Below the pieces are notes generated by a model. The model was given only the letters and a program-made list of their open reading frames with translations. It searched no databases and was not told the origin of the DNA. A stretch of DNA of 20,868 bases, taken from the NCBI GenBank assembly GCA_024224995.1, contig JAAENB010001316.1, positions 1-20,868 of the forward strand, in the 5' to 3' direction. Position numbers and translations under genes: made by a program. The stretch's first letter is position 1. The number at the start of each line of letters is the position of its first letter. The stretch comes from a bacterium (lineage in GTDB: Bacteria; Spirochaetota; UBA4802; UBA5550). Of the stretch, positions 8,013-15,627 are shown one piece after another.

Positions 8013-8482
8013 ATTTCCCCCACTTATGAAAACTATGATTTTATAGTAATAGACTCTTAATTACTGTCAAGCAGATTCCTAAAAAAATCTCCACGGGTCC
8101 TTTGAGAGAATTCAATTTAACGGGGGCGCGCACTCCCATTATTCACCTACTTATAAAACTGAGACTTTTACTTGCTTGCTCGGTTCTTTCTTGGGAATGT
8201 TAAGAAATGCTAATATATTTACAGGGGGCTGGTATTTTTGTATGAAGGCAATAAATCTGGTTTTTGTTATATGTTCAGCCCTTACCATGTTTATACTTAA
8301 TTTCCTAAAATTGCTATTCCAAAGAAATCTTTTCTCCCATGATTTTAGTAAACCAGTTTGAAGGTATGACATGTGAAGAAGTTGCGGAGCAGAATTATAG
8401 TAATTTAGAAAACTCCACCAAGTCCCAAAGAGAGTGTAAAAAATATACTTACCCCACTTTTGTAAAATAATTTCCTTATTTT
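8013..8482. other. Non-coding stretch with a decayed gene start
   Basis: Apart from the fragment at 8287-8361 I see no gene. The stretch has a GC-rich patch near 8119-8136 and is otherwise AT-rich. A 34-codon frame at 8366-8470 follows the fragment but has no spaced ribosome binding site. Confidence 0.5.
8287..8361 (+). pseudogene. Decayed duplicate of the first 25 codons of the L,D-transpeptidase-like gene
   Basis: From the ATG at 8287 the translation is MFILNFLKLLFQRNLFSHDF then SKPV and a stop. The intact gene at 9084 begins MFTLDFIKSLFRRNNYPHDF then KKPI. Sixteen of the first 24 residues agree in the same register with no gap, after which the similarity ends at a TGA. There is no ribosome binding site before this ATG like the GTGGAGG of the intact copy, so it is probably a relic. 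Confidence 0.65.
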
Positions 8483-8511
8483 TTGACTCCCGCCATAAAC
8501 CACACTATCTT
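8483..8511 (+). promoter_or_regulatory. Sigma70-like promoter for the 152-residue protein gene
   Basis: TTGACT (8483-8488), a 17-base spacer and TATCTT (8506-8511), followed by a TA-rich run. It lies 35 bases before the ATG at 8547. Confidence 0.55.
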
Positions 8512-8546
8512 ATATATATAAAAAACAATAAACAAAGAAGAAAAAA

Positions 8547-9005
8547 ATGCCAACAAAAGACCCAAACAACCTGCTGGAATCCCCCTTCATCAAGACCGTA
8601 ACCGGCAAACTCGGTCCAATCGTCTACGTAGACCGCAATGGAACAAACTACCCCCGAAAATGGGGCAAACCCCGGAACCCAAAAACTCGTAAACAGCAAA
8701 TACACAGAAAAAACTTCACCCGGCTAATAAGCGCCTGGCGCGGCCTCAACAAAGAAGCAAAAAATACCTGGAATCACTATACCCGTAAAAACCACAACCG
8801 TATGAGCGGCTACAATGCCTTTATCGGCTATAACATAAAACGCCTGAAAGAGGGAAAAACCATAATAGAATTCATTAACAGCGAAAACACGGAATTTATA
8901 AAATACCTGGAAAGTAAGCCCAAATATGAAATAATAAACGAAAAAACAAACGAGTCTATCGAATTTGTCTATATATACACGATGTACCCGGAGAAAAGCA
9001 GTTGA
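8547..9005 (+). CDS. Small basic protein with a conserved Trp/Tyr-rich core, function unknown
   Basis: 152 residues, strongly basic in its first two thirds. The N-terminus reads as a small beta module (KTVTGKLGPIVYVDRNGTNY followed by PRKWGKPRNPKT). A helical segment follows with regularly placed aromatics (FTRLISAWRGLNKEAKNTW, then RMSGYNAFIGYN). This layout resembles small proteins seen repeatedly near prophage-like or accessory loci in which a 'G..G..VYV.R.GK.Y.R....PRNPRT' head precedes an HMG-box-like helical part, but I cannot name a family. Nucleic-acid binding is possible from its charge. It has its own promoter, a weak purine-rich ribosome binding site (AAAGAAG), and a separate promoter lies between it and the next gene. 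Confidence 0.75.
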   Translation: MPTKDPNNLLESPFIKTVTGKLGPIVYVDRNGTNYPRKWGKPRNPKTRKQQIHRKNFTRLISAWRGLNKEAKNTWNHYTRKNHNRMSGYNAFIGYNIKRLKEGKTIIEFINSENTEFIKYLESKPKYEIINEKTNESIEFVYIYTMYPEKSS

Positions 9006-9020
9006 GCCAATTTTTTACAC

Positions 9021-9049
9021 TTGAACATAAACTAAAAAACCGTTAAAAT
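9021..9049 (+). promoter_or_regulatory. Sigma70-like promoter for the L,D-transpeptidase-like gene
   Basis: TTGAAC (9021-9026), a 17-base spacer, TAAAAT (9044-9049). The ribosome binding site GGAGG at 9073-9077 and ATG at 9084 follow at normal distances. Confidence 0.55.
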
Positions 9050-9083
9050 ATGCCATCTACTCAAACTGAAGTGGAGGCATCCA

Positions 9084-10208
9084 ATGTTTACTCTTGATTT
9101 CATAAAGTCCCTATTCCGGAGAAACAACTACCCCCACGACTTCAAAAAACCAATAATAATAGTCTACCGCAACACCAACAAATCCGGCAGCCAAATTGTG
9201 GACACCGGTACAAACAACTGTGACACCATCCTCCTGCTAAAAGGAAAAAATATAATCAAACTCCAGGGCCGCTCCTACCCGGCCGATAAATACCAGAAAC
9301 AAATGGTGGAAAAACTGGCCAAAGCTAACTATATAGCAAGCGGTTATTATGAAAACGCCTGGAGAAAAGGCTACCACCGGGGATACCGCGCGTTAAGACA
9401 GAATATCAAATTCATGATCTGGTGCTCGGATGATATGGACTTACTGGATGACGACGACTGGAATAAATACCAGGTAGTAGGAGACAACTTCCACGGCTGG
9501 GCACCCGGCAGTGCCGGCTGCGTAACAGTACAGGGAGGAATGAAAACCCTATCCGGTGACTGGAAAACAGCCGATAACTGGATATACAACACAAACAAAG
9601 ACATCACCTATTTTTCAGCAGCAATCTTCCAGTATGAAGACCTGATAACCAAAGACCACCGACTGAGAATCGGCTCAAAAGGCGAGCAGGTAAAAGAGCT
9701 CCAGAAGAAGCTGAACAAAGCCGGGTACAAACTGAAAATAGACGGAGACTTTGGCCCGGTAACCCACCATAATCTCCGGCAATACCAGCAAAAAATGAAA
9801 ATTGGCGATAACGGCATTTATATAATACCACCGGAAGCGGAAAAGGCCCCCAAAAAGGGGAAAGCACAAAAGACTGGGCTGGAGGCAATCTTAAAGGCAA
9901 AAAGCAAAACAGAACTGCTGCGAATAGTGATAAAAGCCGGAATAATAACAGATCCGGCAAGCAATAAGGCAGATATACTAAAAGCTATCCTTGATTCTTA
10001 TACAAAGGCAATAAATGGGTTGGATAAATCTTATAGAAAGATAGAATTAAGTAAGATTAATTTGTCTTCAACAGAAGCCATGAAAGGGATAACTCAGAAT
10101 GATGCGGTATCTCTGGCAAAAGAACTTTCTATAAAATCGATAAAGGATTTGGGGAGGAATAAACATTTTCAAAATGCTCGTATAATCTCAGTACTTTCAG
10201 ATTTATAA
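9084..10208 (+). CDS. YkuD-like L,D-transpeptidase-type protein with peptidoglycan-binding domain and novel C-terminus
   Basis: 374 residues, with GGAGG six bases before the ATG. Residues about 25-185 form the presumed catalytic part, with H137 and a G142-S-A-G-C146-V motif that matches the HxxxxxxSxGC active-site signature of YkuD-type cysteine L,D-transpeptidases. The Arg that usually follows the GC motif is Thr148 here. Residues about 192-245 are a PG_binding_1 domain (LRIGSKGEQVKELQKKLNKA and DGDFGPVTHHNLRQYQ). Residues about 250-374 are Lys-rich and helical, with a SAP-like stretch (KTELLRIVIKAG); I do not recognise it. There is no signal peptide, so if it acts on the wall it must be exported another way, as phage lysins or secreted effectors are. 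The domain order fits a cell-wall hydrolase, or a wall-modifying effector. The final third is more AT-rich than the start, possibly a later fusion. Confidence 0.8.
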   Translation: MFTLDFIKSLFRRNNYPHDFKKPIIIVYRNTNKSGSQIVDTGTNNCDTILLLKGKNIIKLQGRSYPADKYQKQMVEKLAKANYIASGYYENAWRKGYHRGYRALRQNIKFMIWCSDDMDLLDDDDWNKYQVVGDNFHGWAPGSAGCVTVQGGMKTLSGDWKTADNWIYNTNKDITYFSAAIFQYEDLITKDHRLRIGSKGEQVKELQKKLNKAGYKLKIDGDFGPVTHHNLRQYQQKMKIGDNGIYIIPPEAEKAPKKGKAQKTGLEAILKAKSKTELLRIVIKAGIITDPASNKADILKAILDSYTKAINGLDKSYRKIELSKINLSSTEAMKGITQNDAVSLAKELSIKSIKDLGRNKHFQNARIISVLSDL

Positions 10209-10527
10209 AAATCATTTATATTTCTGAAGTATTATTGTTCTATCGAACAAATGCAAGGCCAACTATCACGTCTTACCGGTTATTTGGTGGCTGGATCTCC
10301 AGATGAATTAGCTGTTTACAGAATCTTAGTTTCTTTACTATTGGTAAAAAAATTTTCGTTAATAAATTTTAAACACATAAGCACTCACTATATCTATCAA
10401 AATTTTTACAGGTACAATATTGTACCTGTTCTTTTTTTTTTAAATTCTTTACACATAAATAATAATATGATATTTGCTGTTATGGATATTTTTTTATTAA
10501 TAAAGAATATCTATAATAGGGGGGAGA
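10209..10527. other. AT-rich spacer with terminator
   Basis: No gene supported. An open frame from 10251 runs straight through the strong terminator at 10408-10441, which argues against it. The ribosome binding site of the next gene is at 10518-10524. Confidence 0.6.
10408..10441 (+). terminator. Strong intrinsic terminator
   Basis: A perfect 22-base palindrome (ACAGGTACAATATTGTACCTGT, arms 10408-10418 and 10419-10429) is followed by TC and ten T residues. It closes the transcript of the L,D-transpeptidase-like gene and separates it from the block that follows. Confidence 0.88.
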
Positions 10528-10869
10528 ATGAGATATCTATTAGTATTATGCCTTATTATATCACTAAATTCATGTGATGAAAATCCTAATAAGAGTTTGA
10601 TTGAAAAGTTCACTAGTGAATCCAGATCTGGCAAACCAACCGAAGATGTAACTCAAGATAATCCATTTATTGATAATTTTTCTAACGATATAATTCTTTC
10701 CTCCTATACAATTAAATCTGATGATGGCAATGCTGGCTTGATAACAGAGCTGACCCAGGTTTTAAAATATCCGAATCATGATAAAGAATTTTATGATTTT
10801 CTTCCTCTTGTTATGCCGGACTGGAAAGAAAGGAAAAGAAGACTGGAGAAGGTTTTTTGGCGACATTAG
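10528..10869 (+). CDS. Small lipoprotein, function unknown
   Basis: 113 residues with an AGGGGGG run at 10518-10524 as ribosome binding site. Signal: MRYLLVLCLIISLNSC, lipobox L13-N-S-C16. The mature part is polar and without recognisable domain, ending in WKERKRRLEKVFWRH. That tail is of interest because a second sequence reading NWKERMVRLEKVFAQF occurs 1.35 kb downstream at 12183-12233, beyond the ion-channel gene. The gene heads a co-directional block but is 81 bases from the next start and may be transcribed separately. Confidence 0.72.
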   Translation: MRYLLVLCLIISLNSCDENPNKSLIEKFTSESRSGKPTEDVTQDNPFIDNFSNDIILSSYTIKSDDGNAGLITELTQVLKYPNHDKEFYDFLPLVMPDWKERKRRLEKVFWRH

Positions 10870-10873
10870 GAAC
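10820..10873 (+). repeat. Direct repeat copy 1 (end of lipoprotein gene)
   Basis: About 50 bases, including an exact 19-base match AAGACTGGAGAAGGTTTTT at 10839-10857, recur at 12184-12238 (exact part 12203-12221). Both also share ACTGGAAAGA upstream and TTAGGAA downstream. Confidence 0.75.
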
Positions 10874-10950
10874 AATGGTCGTACCGTCAGATCCGATAGA
10901 ATGTCGGAGGCAAGAAAGATAAGAGGAACTTAACAATCGGAATAGAAAAG

Positions 10951-12108
10951 ATGTTTAAAAAAAAGTTGGAAAAAATAACAAAAAAAAAGTTGGAAAAAAT
11001 TCTTGTTAATCATGGAAAGTGGTTGGATGTTGATTTCAGAAGAAGGAAAAAGGACGATCCCAGGAGAGCCAATCTCAGCGGTTTAGACCTTAGAGGTTTT
11101 GAGCTCATCGGGGCCAATCTAGACGGGGCTAATCTCATGGGGGTCAATCTCACCGAAGTTGATCTCGCTGGGGCCAATTTCAGCAGGGTCGATTTCACTG
11201 GAGCCAAACTCTCCATGGTCGATCTAACCGGGGCCGAACTCATACAGGCTAATTTCAGTAGGGCCAATCTTAACTCAGCCAATCTCAGCGGGGCCAAACT
11301 CAACATGGCAATTCTTAGCGGGGCTAGGCTCAGAAAGACCAAGCTAATCGATGCTGATCTAACCGGGGCCGATCTAACTGGGGCCGATCTTATCGTGGCC
11401 ACGCTTATTTGTGCTACCCTCCTGGGGGCCGATCTAACCGGTGCCAATCTCAAAGGGACCAATTTTAGCGGAGCTAGTCTCTGTAAGGCCAATTTAGAAG
11501 AGGCCAACTTGGCCGAAGCTATATTAATCAAAGCTGATTTAAGAGGAGCAATACTTAAAGACGCAAATCTATTAGATACCTTTTGGGAAGAAACCCGAGG
11601 AGTATATCCTAAAAATCTTAGATTAGATGTTCCTACTGCAGCAGTCATAAAAAATTTTTACAAAGAAAACGGCTATTTTGAGGAATCTGACCACTTCTAT
11701 GTAAAGCAAATATCATGTTTGAGGGAGAAATATCAAGAGTTTAGAAACGTTAAACAAATTAAGTATTCTTTATATCAACCCTTTTTCTTTTTCTGGTGGT
11801 TAACTTCCCGTTACAGTACTAGTATTAACAGATGGTTTATATCGTCCTGTATTTTTCCTTTATGTTTCGGATCTATTTTTTTATATAATCCATTATGGTT
11901 TAATATGAATAGTAAACAATTAAGTGAATGGGGGTCTGCATTCACTCCATTCTATTTTAGTATTGTAACCTTTACGACTTTGGGATTTGGAGACGTTACA
12001 CCGATTACACTGTTGGCAAAGCTATTTGTCTGTATTGAGGTCATATACGGTTATATCATGCTGGGCATTCTTATTACCTTGATTGGAAAGAAGCTTGACA
12101 GGAACTGA
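10951..12108 (+). CDS. Pentapeptide-repeat protein fused to a two-TM potassium channel domain
   Basis: 385 residues. Residues 1-20 are a Lys-rich leader with an internal KKKLEKI duplication. Residues about 39-208 are pentapeptide repeats of A(N/D)LxG type (ANLSGLDLRG, GANLDGANLMGVNL, DADLTGADLTGADL), expected to form a right-handed square beta-helix. After a linker come TM1 (about 295-312) and TM2 (about 356-378) flanking a pore loop with the potassium-channel filter T343-L-G-F-G-D348, so the channel part is a minimal Ion_trans_2 module. The filter has Phe instead of the usual Tyr, a known functional variant. The pentapeptide part would lie in the cytoplasm and could gate or anchor the channel. 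This fusion occurs in other bacteria, but the role is not established. Ribosome binding site is weak. It is followed after 148 bases by the 3-TM gene. Confidence 0.88.
   Translation: MFKKKLEKITKKKLEKILVNHGKWLDVDFRRRKKDDPRRANLSGLDLRGFELIGANLDGANLMGVNLTEVDLAGANFSRVDFTGAKLSMVDLTGAELIQANFSRANLNSANLSGAKLNMAILSGARLRKTKLIDADLTGADLTGADLIVATLICATLLGADLTGANLKGTNFSGASLCKANLEEANLAEAILIKADLRGAILKDANLLDTFWEETRGVYPKNLRLDVPTAAVIKNFYKENGYFEESDHFYVKQISCLREKYQEFRNVKQIKYSLYQPFFFFWWLTSRYSTSINRWFISSCIFPLCFGSIFLYNPLWFNMNSKQLSEWGSAFTPFYFSIVTFTTLGFGDVTPITLLAKLFVCIEVIYGYIMLGILITLIGKKLDRN
11068..11577 (+). repeat. Pentapeptide-coding 15-nt repeats
   Basis: About 34 consecutive units of 15 bases following the pattern GCCAATCTCAGCGGG (A-N-L-S-G), more GC-rich than the surrounding gene. 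Confidence 0.85.
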
Positions 12109-12256
12109 TCGGGGATGGGGTAAATAGAGAAAATCCAGGATAGCGGTTATGTCACATTTGATGTTTTGCTCTGAGAAAGAATAACTGGAAAGAGAGGATG
12201 GTAAGACTGGAGAAGGTTTTTGCTCAATTTTAGGAAATTAAATTTTGGAGGATTAT
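12109..12256. other. Short spacer carrying a gene-end relic
   Basis: The only recognisable content is the relic described at 12183-12233 and the GGAGG at 12247-12251. I see no clear promoter or terminator. Confidence 0.5.
12183..12233 (+). pseudogene. Relic of a lipoprotein gene C-terminus
   Basis: In frame it reads NWKERMVRLEKVFAQF and a stop, matching the intact tail WKERKRRLEKVF of the 113-residue lipoprotein. Only a few codons upstream the frame hits a stop (12159-12161), so the rest of the gene is missing. It marks the second copy of a roughly 50-base direct repeat flanking the channel gene. Confidence 0.6.
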
Positions 12257-12841
12257 ATGTCATCTACAGATCAGGATCAAAGTAAGAATAATGAAAATGA
12301 AAAATTACCCACATGGGTTTTGATTGTTTCCATAAGTAGCGGTATTATTTTTTTATTTTTACTGCTGGCAATTGCAGTTTTTCTTCCTGAGTTATCGGGC
12401 AGGCGATTTTTTATAGTTCGGGTTATACTTGCATTGGCTGCTGCTGCTTTTGGCGCAACGATTCCCGGATTTTTAAAATTGGAAATACCGTTATTGCGTA
12501 AGGGATTACTTTCTGCCGGAGGAGCCCTGGCTTTATTTATTTTGGTCTTCCTGGTAAATCCCCCGGAGTTAATACCGGGAGAAAATCCTTTAAAAATTAT
12601 AAAACAGCAGCTCGGTGGTATTGTATTTGATAAAAAAGGAGAACCTTTACCCGGTGCTACAGTAACTATAATTGAAAAAAAAGTAAGCAAGGAGACGAAT
12701 GAACAAGGCATGTTTTCATTTGACAATATCGAAGATATAAAAGAAGCTTCTGTTACGTTAATGGTACAAAAAGAAGGTTCTAAAAGTTTTCGTGAAGAGG
12801 CTACTCTTGGTAATATGAATGTAAATTTACAAATGGAATGA
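12257..12841 (+). CDS. Three-TM membrane protein with C-terminal carboxypeptidase-regulatory-like domain
   Basis: 194 residues. The ATG at 12257 is chosen over an in-frame TTG at 12245 because GGAGG (12247-12251) lies five bases before it. Residues 1-18 are polar. TM1 is about 20-43, TM2 about 52-73 (VRVILALAAAAFGATIPGFL) and TM3 about 84-100, ending in NPPE. Residues about 117-193 form a CarboxypepD_reg-like beta-sandwich (GGIVFDKKGEPLPGATVTI, then TNEQGMFSF). I recall the AFGATIPGFL plus GGALALF signature from uncharacterised bacterial membrane proteins with varied appended domains, but know no function. The topology with three TMs would put the beta-sandwich on the opposite side from the N-terminus. 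Its stop TGA overlaps an ATG, and a good start of the next gene follows within 6 bases, so it is probably cotranscribed with the TPR genes. Confidence 0.85.
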   Translation: MSSTDQDQSKNNENEKLPTWVLIVSISSGIIFLFLLLAIAVFLPELSGRRFFIVRVILALAAAAFGATIPGFLKLEIPLLRKGLLSAGGALALFILVFLVNPPELIPGENPLKIIKQQLGGIVFDKKGEPLPGATVTIIEKKVSKETNEQGMFSFDNIEDIKEASVTLMVQKEGSKSFREEATLGNMNVNLQME

Positions 12842-12846
12842 TAATA

Positions 12847-15597
12847 ATGAAAAATTTTAAATATTGGTCTATATTCCGAAAAGCATTTATTTTAATTATT
12901 ATATGTATTGCAATATTGCAGACTTCTACAGTTCTGGCCGCTCGTTATTTGCATGGAAACCTTTATAGATATAGCTTGCATGGAAAAAAGATTTCTTTTG
13001 AAGGGCAAACTATCTATATTGAAGGAACAGATGTTTCATCTAGAACAATAAGAAGAGGCTCCTTTAAACTTTTTTTACCGGAAAGGTTTAAAACCGATAA
13101 TACTATTACTCTTAGGATTAAAGGAGATAAATACCGGATATTACATCCTTTTGATGGGAAGGTGAAAATACCCTTAAATTTACATAGATCAAAAATAACT
13201 GTTGTAGTAGATAAAGCAGGCTCTCATCGTTTTTTAAACGGAAAATCTTTTAAACGGTTAATTGAAAGCAGGATTACAAAAGCAAAGGAGCAGGTAAGGT
13301 CAAAGAAAAATAAAGTTGATTTAAGTCGCTACCTGAAAGATTGGGCTGTTAAATATGGTTTTAGTATTGAAACAGTTCGTGTGGAGTTGGATAAATGGGC
13401 TGCTGAGGTCAAAGCCAATAAGAATAATCTTTATGACGTTGCCCTGGTTGATTTTTATAGAAACAATTTTGCGGAAGCTGCTAGAAAATTCAATGATTAT
13501 GGAGACCAGGAAGCAAAGGATTATGAGGCAATTAGTAAAAGAGAAATAGATTTAAACAGGAAGAAAAAAGAAAAATTAAGAAATATGATTCATGGGTATA
13601 CAAAGTCCGGGGATTCTTATTATAATGATTGTCGATTTAATGATGCAGTGAAAGCTTACCAAAAAGCATTGGCAAGAGTTGACAAAAAAACAATTCCTAA
13701 GAAATGGGCATCTTTAATGTTTGATATTTCAAATAGTTACTCTGGATTAGCCCAGATAGTAGGAGGAGAAAAATCAATACAATATTTTAAAAAAGCAGTT
13801 CTAGGATTAAATGATGTCCTAAAGATATACACCCGTAAAAGCCTTCCACATGATTGGGCAATGGTCCAGAACAACTTGGGGAGTGCTTTGTTAGAACAGG
13901 GGATCCGTACTGAAGGAAAGGAGGGAGAACTTCTACTTAATAAGGCTATTATTGTATATCTTCGTGCCTTAGAGGTCAGAACCCGTAAAAATCTTCCACA
14001 GAAATGGGCAATGACCCTATGCAATCTTGGGGTTGTGTTGCAAGAACAAGGAATCCGTATGGGAGGGAAGAAGGGAGCACTTCTGCTCAACAAAGCTGTC
14101 ACCACGTATCATTTAGCATCAGAAATATATACCCGTAAAAGTTTTCCAATTGATTGGGCCGGAATCATGAATAACTTAGGACTTGTCCTACATGATCAGG
14201 CGATCCGTATAGGAGGAAAGCAAGGAGCACTTCTGCTTAGCGAGGCTGTTACTGCATATCGTCTGGCATTAGAGATATATACCCGTGAGAGTCTTCCACA
14301 GAAATGGGCAATGGTCCAGAACAACTTGGGGAATGCTTTGCAAGAGCAGGGAATTCGTACAGAAGGAAAGCAAGGAGCACTTCTGCTCGGCGAGGCTGCT
14401 ACTGCATATCATAAGGCTTTAGAGATATATACCCGTAAGAATTTTCCTCAGGATTGGGCAATGACCCTAAACAACCTGGGGAATATGTTTAAAGAACAGG
14501 GACCCCGTACAGAAGGAAAGCAAGGAGCACTTCTACTTGGTAAGGCTATTACTGCATATAGTCTAGCATTAGAGGTATATACCCGCAAAAATTTTCCACT
14601 GGATTGGGCAAGGACCCAAAATAATCTGGCGGGGGCGTTAAGATTACAAGGAATCCGTATAGGAGGAAAGGAGGGTGCGTTTCTACTTAACCAAGCTGTT
14701 ACTGCATACCGCTTAGTATTAGAGATATATACCCGTAGTAGTCTTCCACAACATTGGGCTGGAACCCAGAATAATTTAGGGCTTGTCTTACAGGAACAGG
14801 GGATCCGTACTGAAGGAAAGGAAGGAGCACTTTTGTTCGGAGAGGCATTAACTGCATATCACATGGCATTAGAGATATATACCCGTAATAATCTTCCAGA
14901 ACATTGGGCTGGACTCCAGAACAACATTGGGTATACGTTAAGCGAACAGGGAAACCGTACGAAGGGAAAAAAAGAAATACTTCTACTCAATAAAGCTGCT
15001 ACCGCATATCGTCTGGCATTAGAGGTATATACACGTAACAATCTTCCACAGAATTGGGCTACGACCCAGAACAATCTGGGGAGTGTGTTGCAAAAACAGG
15101 GAAGCCGTACAACAGGTAAGGAGGGGGTGTTTCTGCTTGAAGAGGCTGTTACTGCATATCATATGGCATTAGAGATATATACACGTAAGAATCTTCCACA
15201 GGATTGGGCAATGGTCCAGAACAACCTGGGGAATGTTTATATAGAACAAGGAATCCGTACAGGTGGCAAAGAAGGGGTACTTCTGTTCAGTAAGGCTGTT
15301 AAAGCATGCCGTATGGCATTAGAGGTAAGAACACGAAAGAGTCTTCCACAGCAGTGGGCTATAACCCAGTATAACCTGGGGAGTGTGTTGCAAGAACAGG
15401 GAATCCGTAAAGGAGGTAAGGAAGGAGTACTTCTGCTTGATGAGGCTGTTTCTGCATATTGTCTGGCATTAGAGATATATACCCATGAAGATTTCCCCAG
15501 GCATTATTCCATAATTCAGAAAAACCTTGAAGATACTCTAAAAGCACTTAAGAATAAAACAAAAACTAATAAAACTAATTATGGTTTTAAACAATAA
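12847..15597 (+). CDS. Secreted beta-domain/TPR repeat protein, paralogue 1 of 3
   Basis: 916 residues from ATG 12847. I prefer this to ATG 12838 because it aligns with the start of paralogue 2 and gives a normal signal peptide (MKNFKYWSIFRK, hydrophobic 13-29, cleavage around LA-A32). Residues about 33-130 are a predicted beta-sandwich (GNLYRY.., GQTIYIEGT, SFKLFLP, TITLRIKG, KVKIPLNL). Residues about 155-220 are a conserved helical segment (RYLKDWAVKYGFSIETV, ELDKWAAEV, DFYRNNFAEAARKFNDYGD). A degenerate TPR pair follows, then 11 exact 50-residue units from residue 329 on: TRKxLPQxWAMxQNNLG, ALQEQGIRTxGKxG, LLLxxAVTAYxLALEIY. The units are TPR_12/TPR-10-type helical repeats of the kind common in cyanobacterial and deltaproteobacterial proteins. 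The C-terminal cap is IYTHEDFP..IQKNL. Probably periplasmic or cell-surface binding scaffold; partner unknown. Confidence 0.88.
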   Translation: MKNFKYWSIFRKAFILIIICIAILQTSTVLAARYLHGNLYRYSLHGKKISFEGQTIYIEGTDVSSRTIRRGSFKLFLPERFKTDNTITLRIKGDKYRILHPFDGKVKIPLNLHRSKITVVVDKAGSHRFLNGKSFKRLIESRITKAKEQVRSKKNKVDLSRYLKDWAVKYGFSIETVRVELDKWAAEVKANKNNLYDVALVDFYRNNFAEAARKFNDYGDQEAKDYEAISKREIDLNRKKKEKLRNMIHGYTKSGDSYYNDCRFNDAVKAYQKALARVDKKTIPKKWASLMFDISNSYSGLAQIVGGEKSIQYFKKAVLGLNDVLKIYTRKSLPHDWAMVQNNLGSALLEQGIRTEGKEGELLLNKAIIVYLRALEVRTRKNLPQKWAMTLCNLGVVLQEQGIRMGGKKGALLLNKAVTTYHLASEIYTRKSFPIDWAGIMNNLGLVLHDQAIRIGGKQGALLLSEAVTAYRLALEIYTRESLPQKWAMVQNNLGNALQEQGIRTEGKQGALLLGEAATAYHKALEIYTRKNFPQDWAMTLNNLGNMFKEQGPRTEGKQGALLLGKAITAYSLALEVYTRKNFPLDWARTQNNLAGALRLQGIRIGGKEGAFLLNQAVTAYRLVLEIYTRSSLPQHWAGTQNNLGLVLQEQGIRTEGKEGALLFGEALTAYHMALEIYTRNNLPEHWAGLQNNIGYTLSEQGNRTKGKKEILLLNKAATAYRLALEVYTRNNLPQNWATTQNNLGSVLQKQGSRTTGKEGVFLLEEAVTAYHMALEIYTRKNLPQDWAMVQNNLGNVYIEQGIRTGGKEGVLLFSKAVKACRMALEVRTRKSLPQQWAITQYNLGSVLQEQGIRKGGKEGVLLLDEAVSAYCLALEIYTHEDFPRHYSIIQKNLEDTLKALKNKTKTNKTNYGFKQ
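13831..15480 (+). repeat. Eleven 150-nt tandem repeats (50 residues each), paralogue 1
   Basis: The phase marker ACCCGTAA (codes T-R-K/N) recurs at 13831, 13981, 14131, 14281, 14431, 14581, 14731, 14881, 15031, 15181, 15331 and 15481, each exactly 150 bases apart, with no insertion or deletion. Copies differ by many substitutions. Confidence 0.95.
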
Positions 15598-15627
15598 TAA
15601 GTCTTACCTAATAAATGGAATGATAAA

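Noticed and set aside
8366..8470. 34-codon frame after the transpeptidase relic (begins MTCEEVAEQN)
   Set aside because: Purine run before the ATG is too close to be a ribosome binding site, and the product is too short to recognise. Could be a remnant but unsupported.
10251..10577. 108-codon open frame
   Set aside because: It passes through the strong intrinsic terminator at 10408-10441 and overlaps the lipoprotein gene in another frame, with no ribosome binding site.
11010..11648. Long minus-strand frame rich in Ala-Pro-Leu-Arg
   Set aside because: It is the antisense shadow of the pentapeptide repeats; 15-base periodicity keeps it open.
12838..12846. ATG at 12838 (and at 17363) as start of TPR paralogues
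   Set aside because: Paralogue 2 aligns with the later ATG, and MIIMK would only lengthen the n-region. The upstream ATG is part of the copied gene-end junction ATGGAATGA.
13737..14105. Minus-strand frames over the TPR arrays (also near 14859, 16683, 18768, 19218, 19818)
   Set aside because: Antisense shadows kept open by the 150-base repeat; they recur at the same phase in each array.
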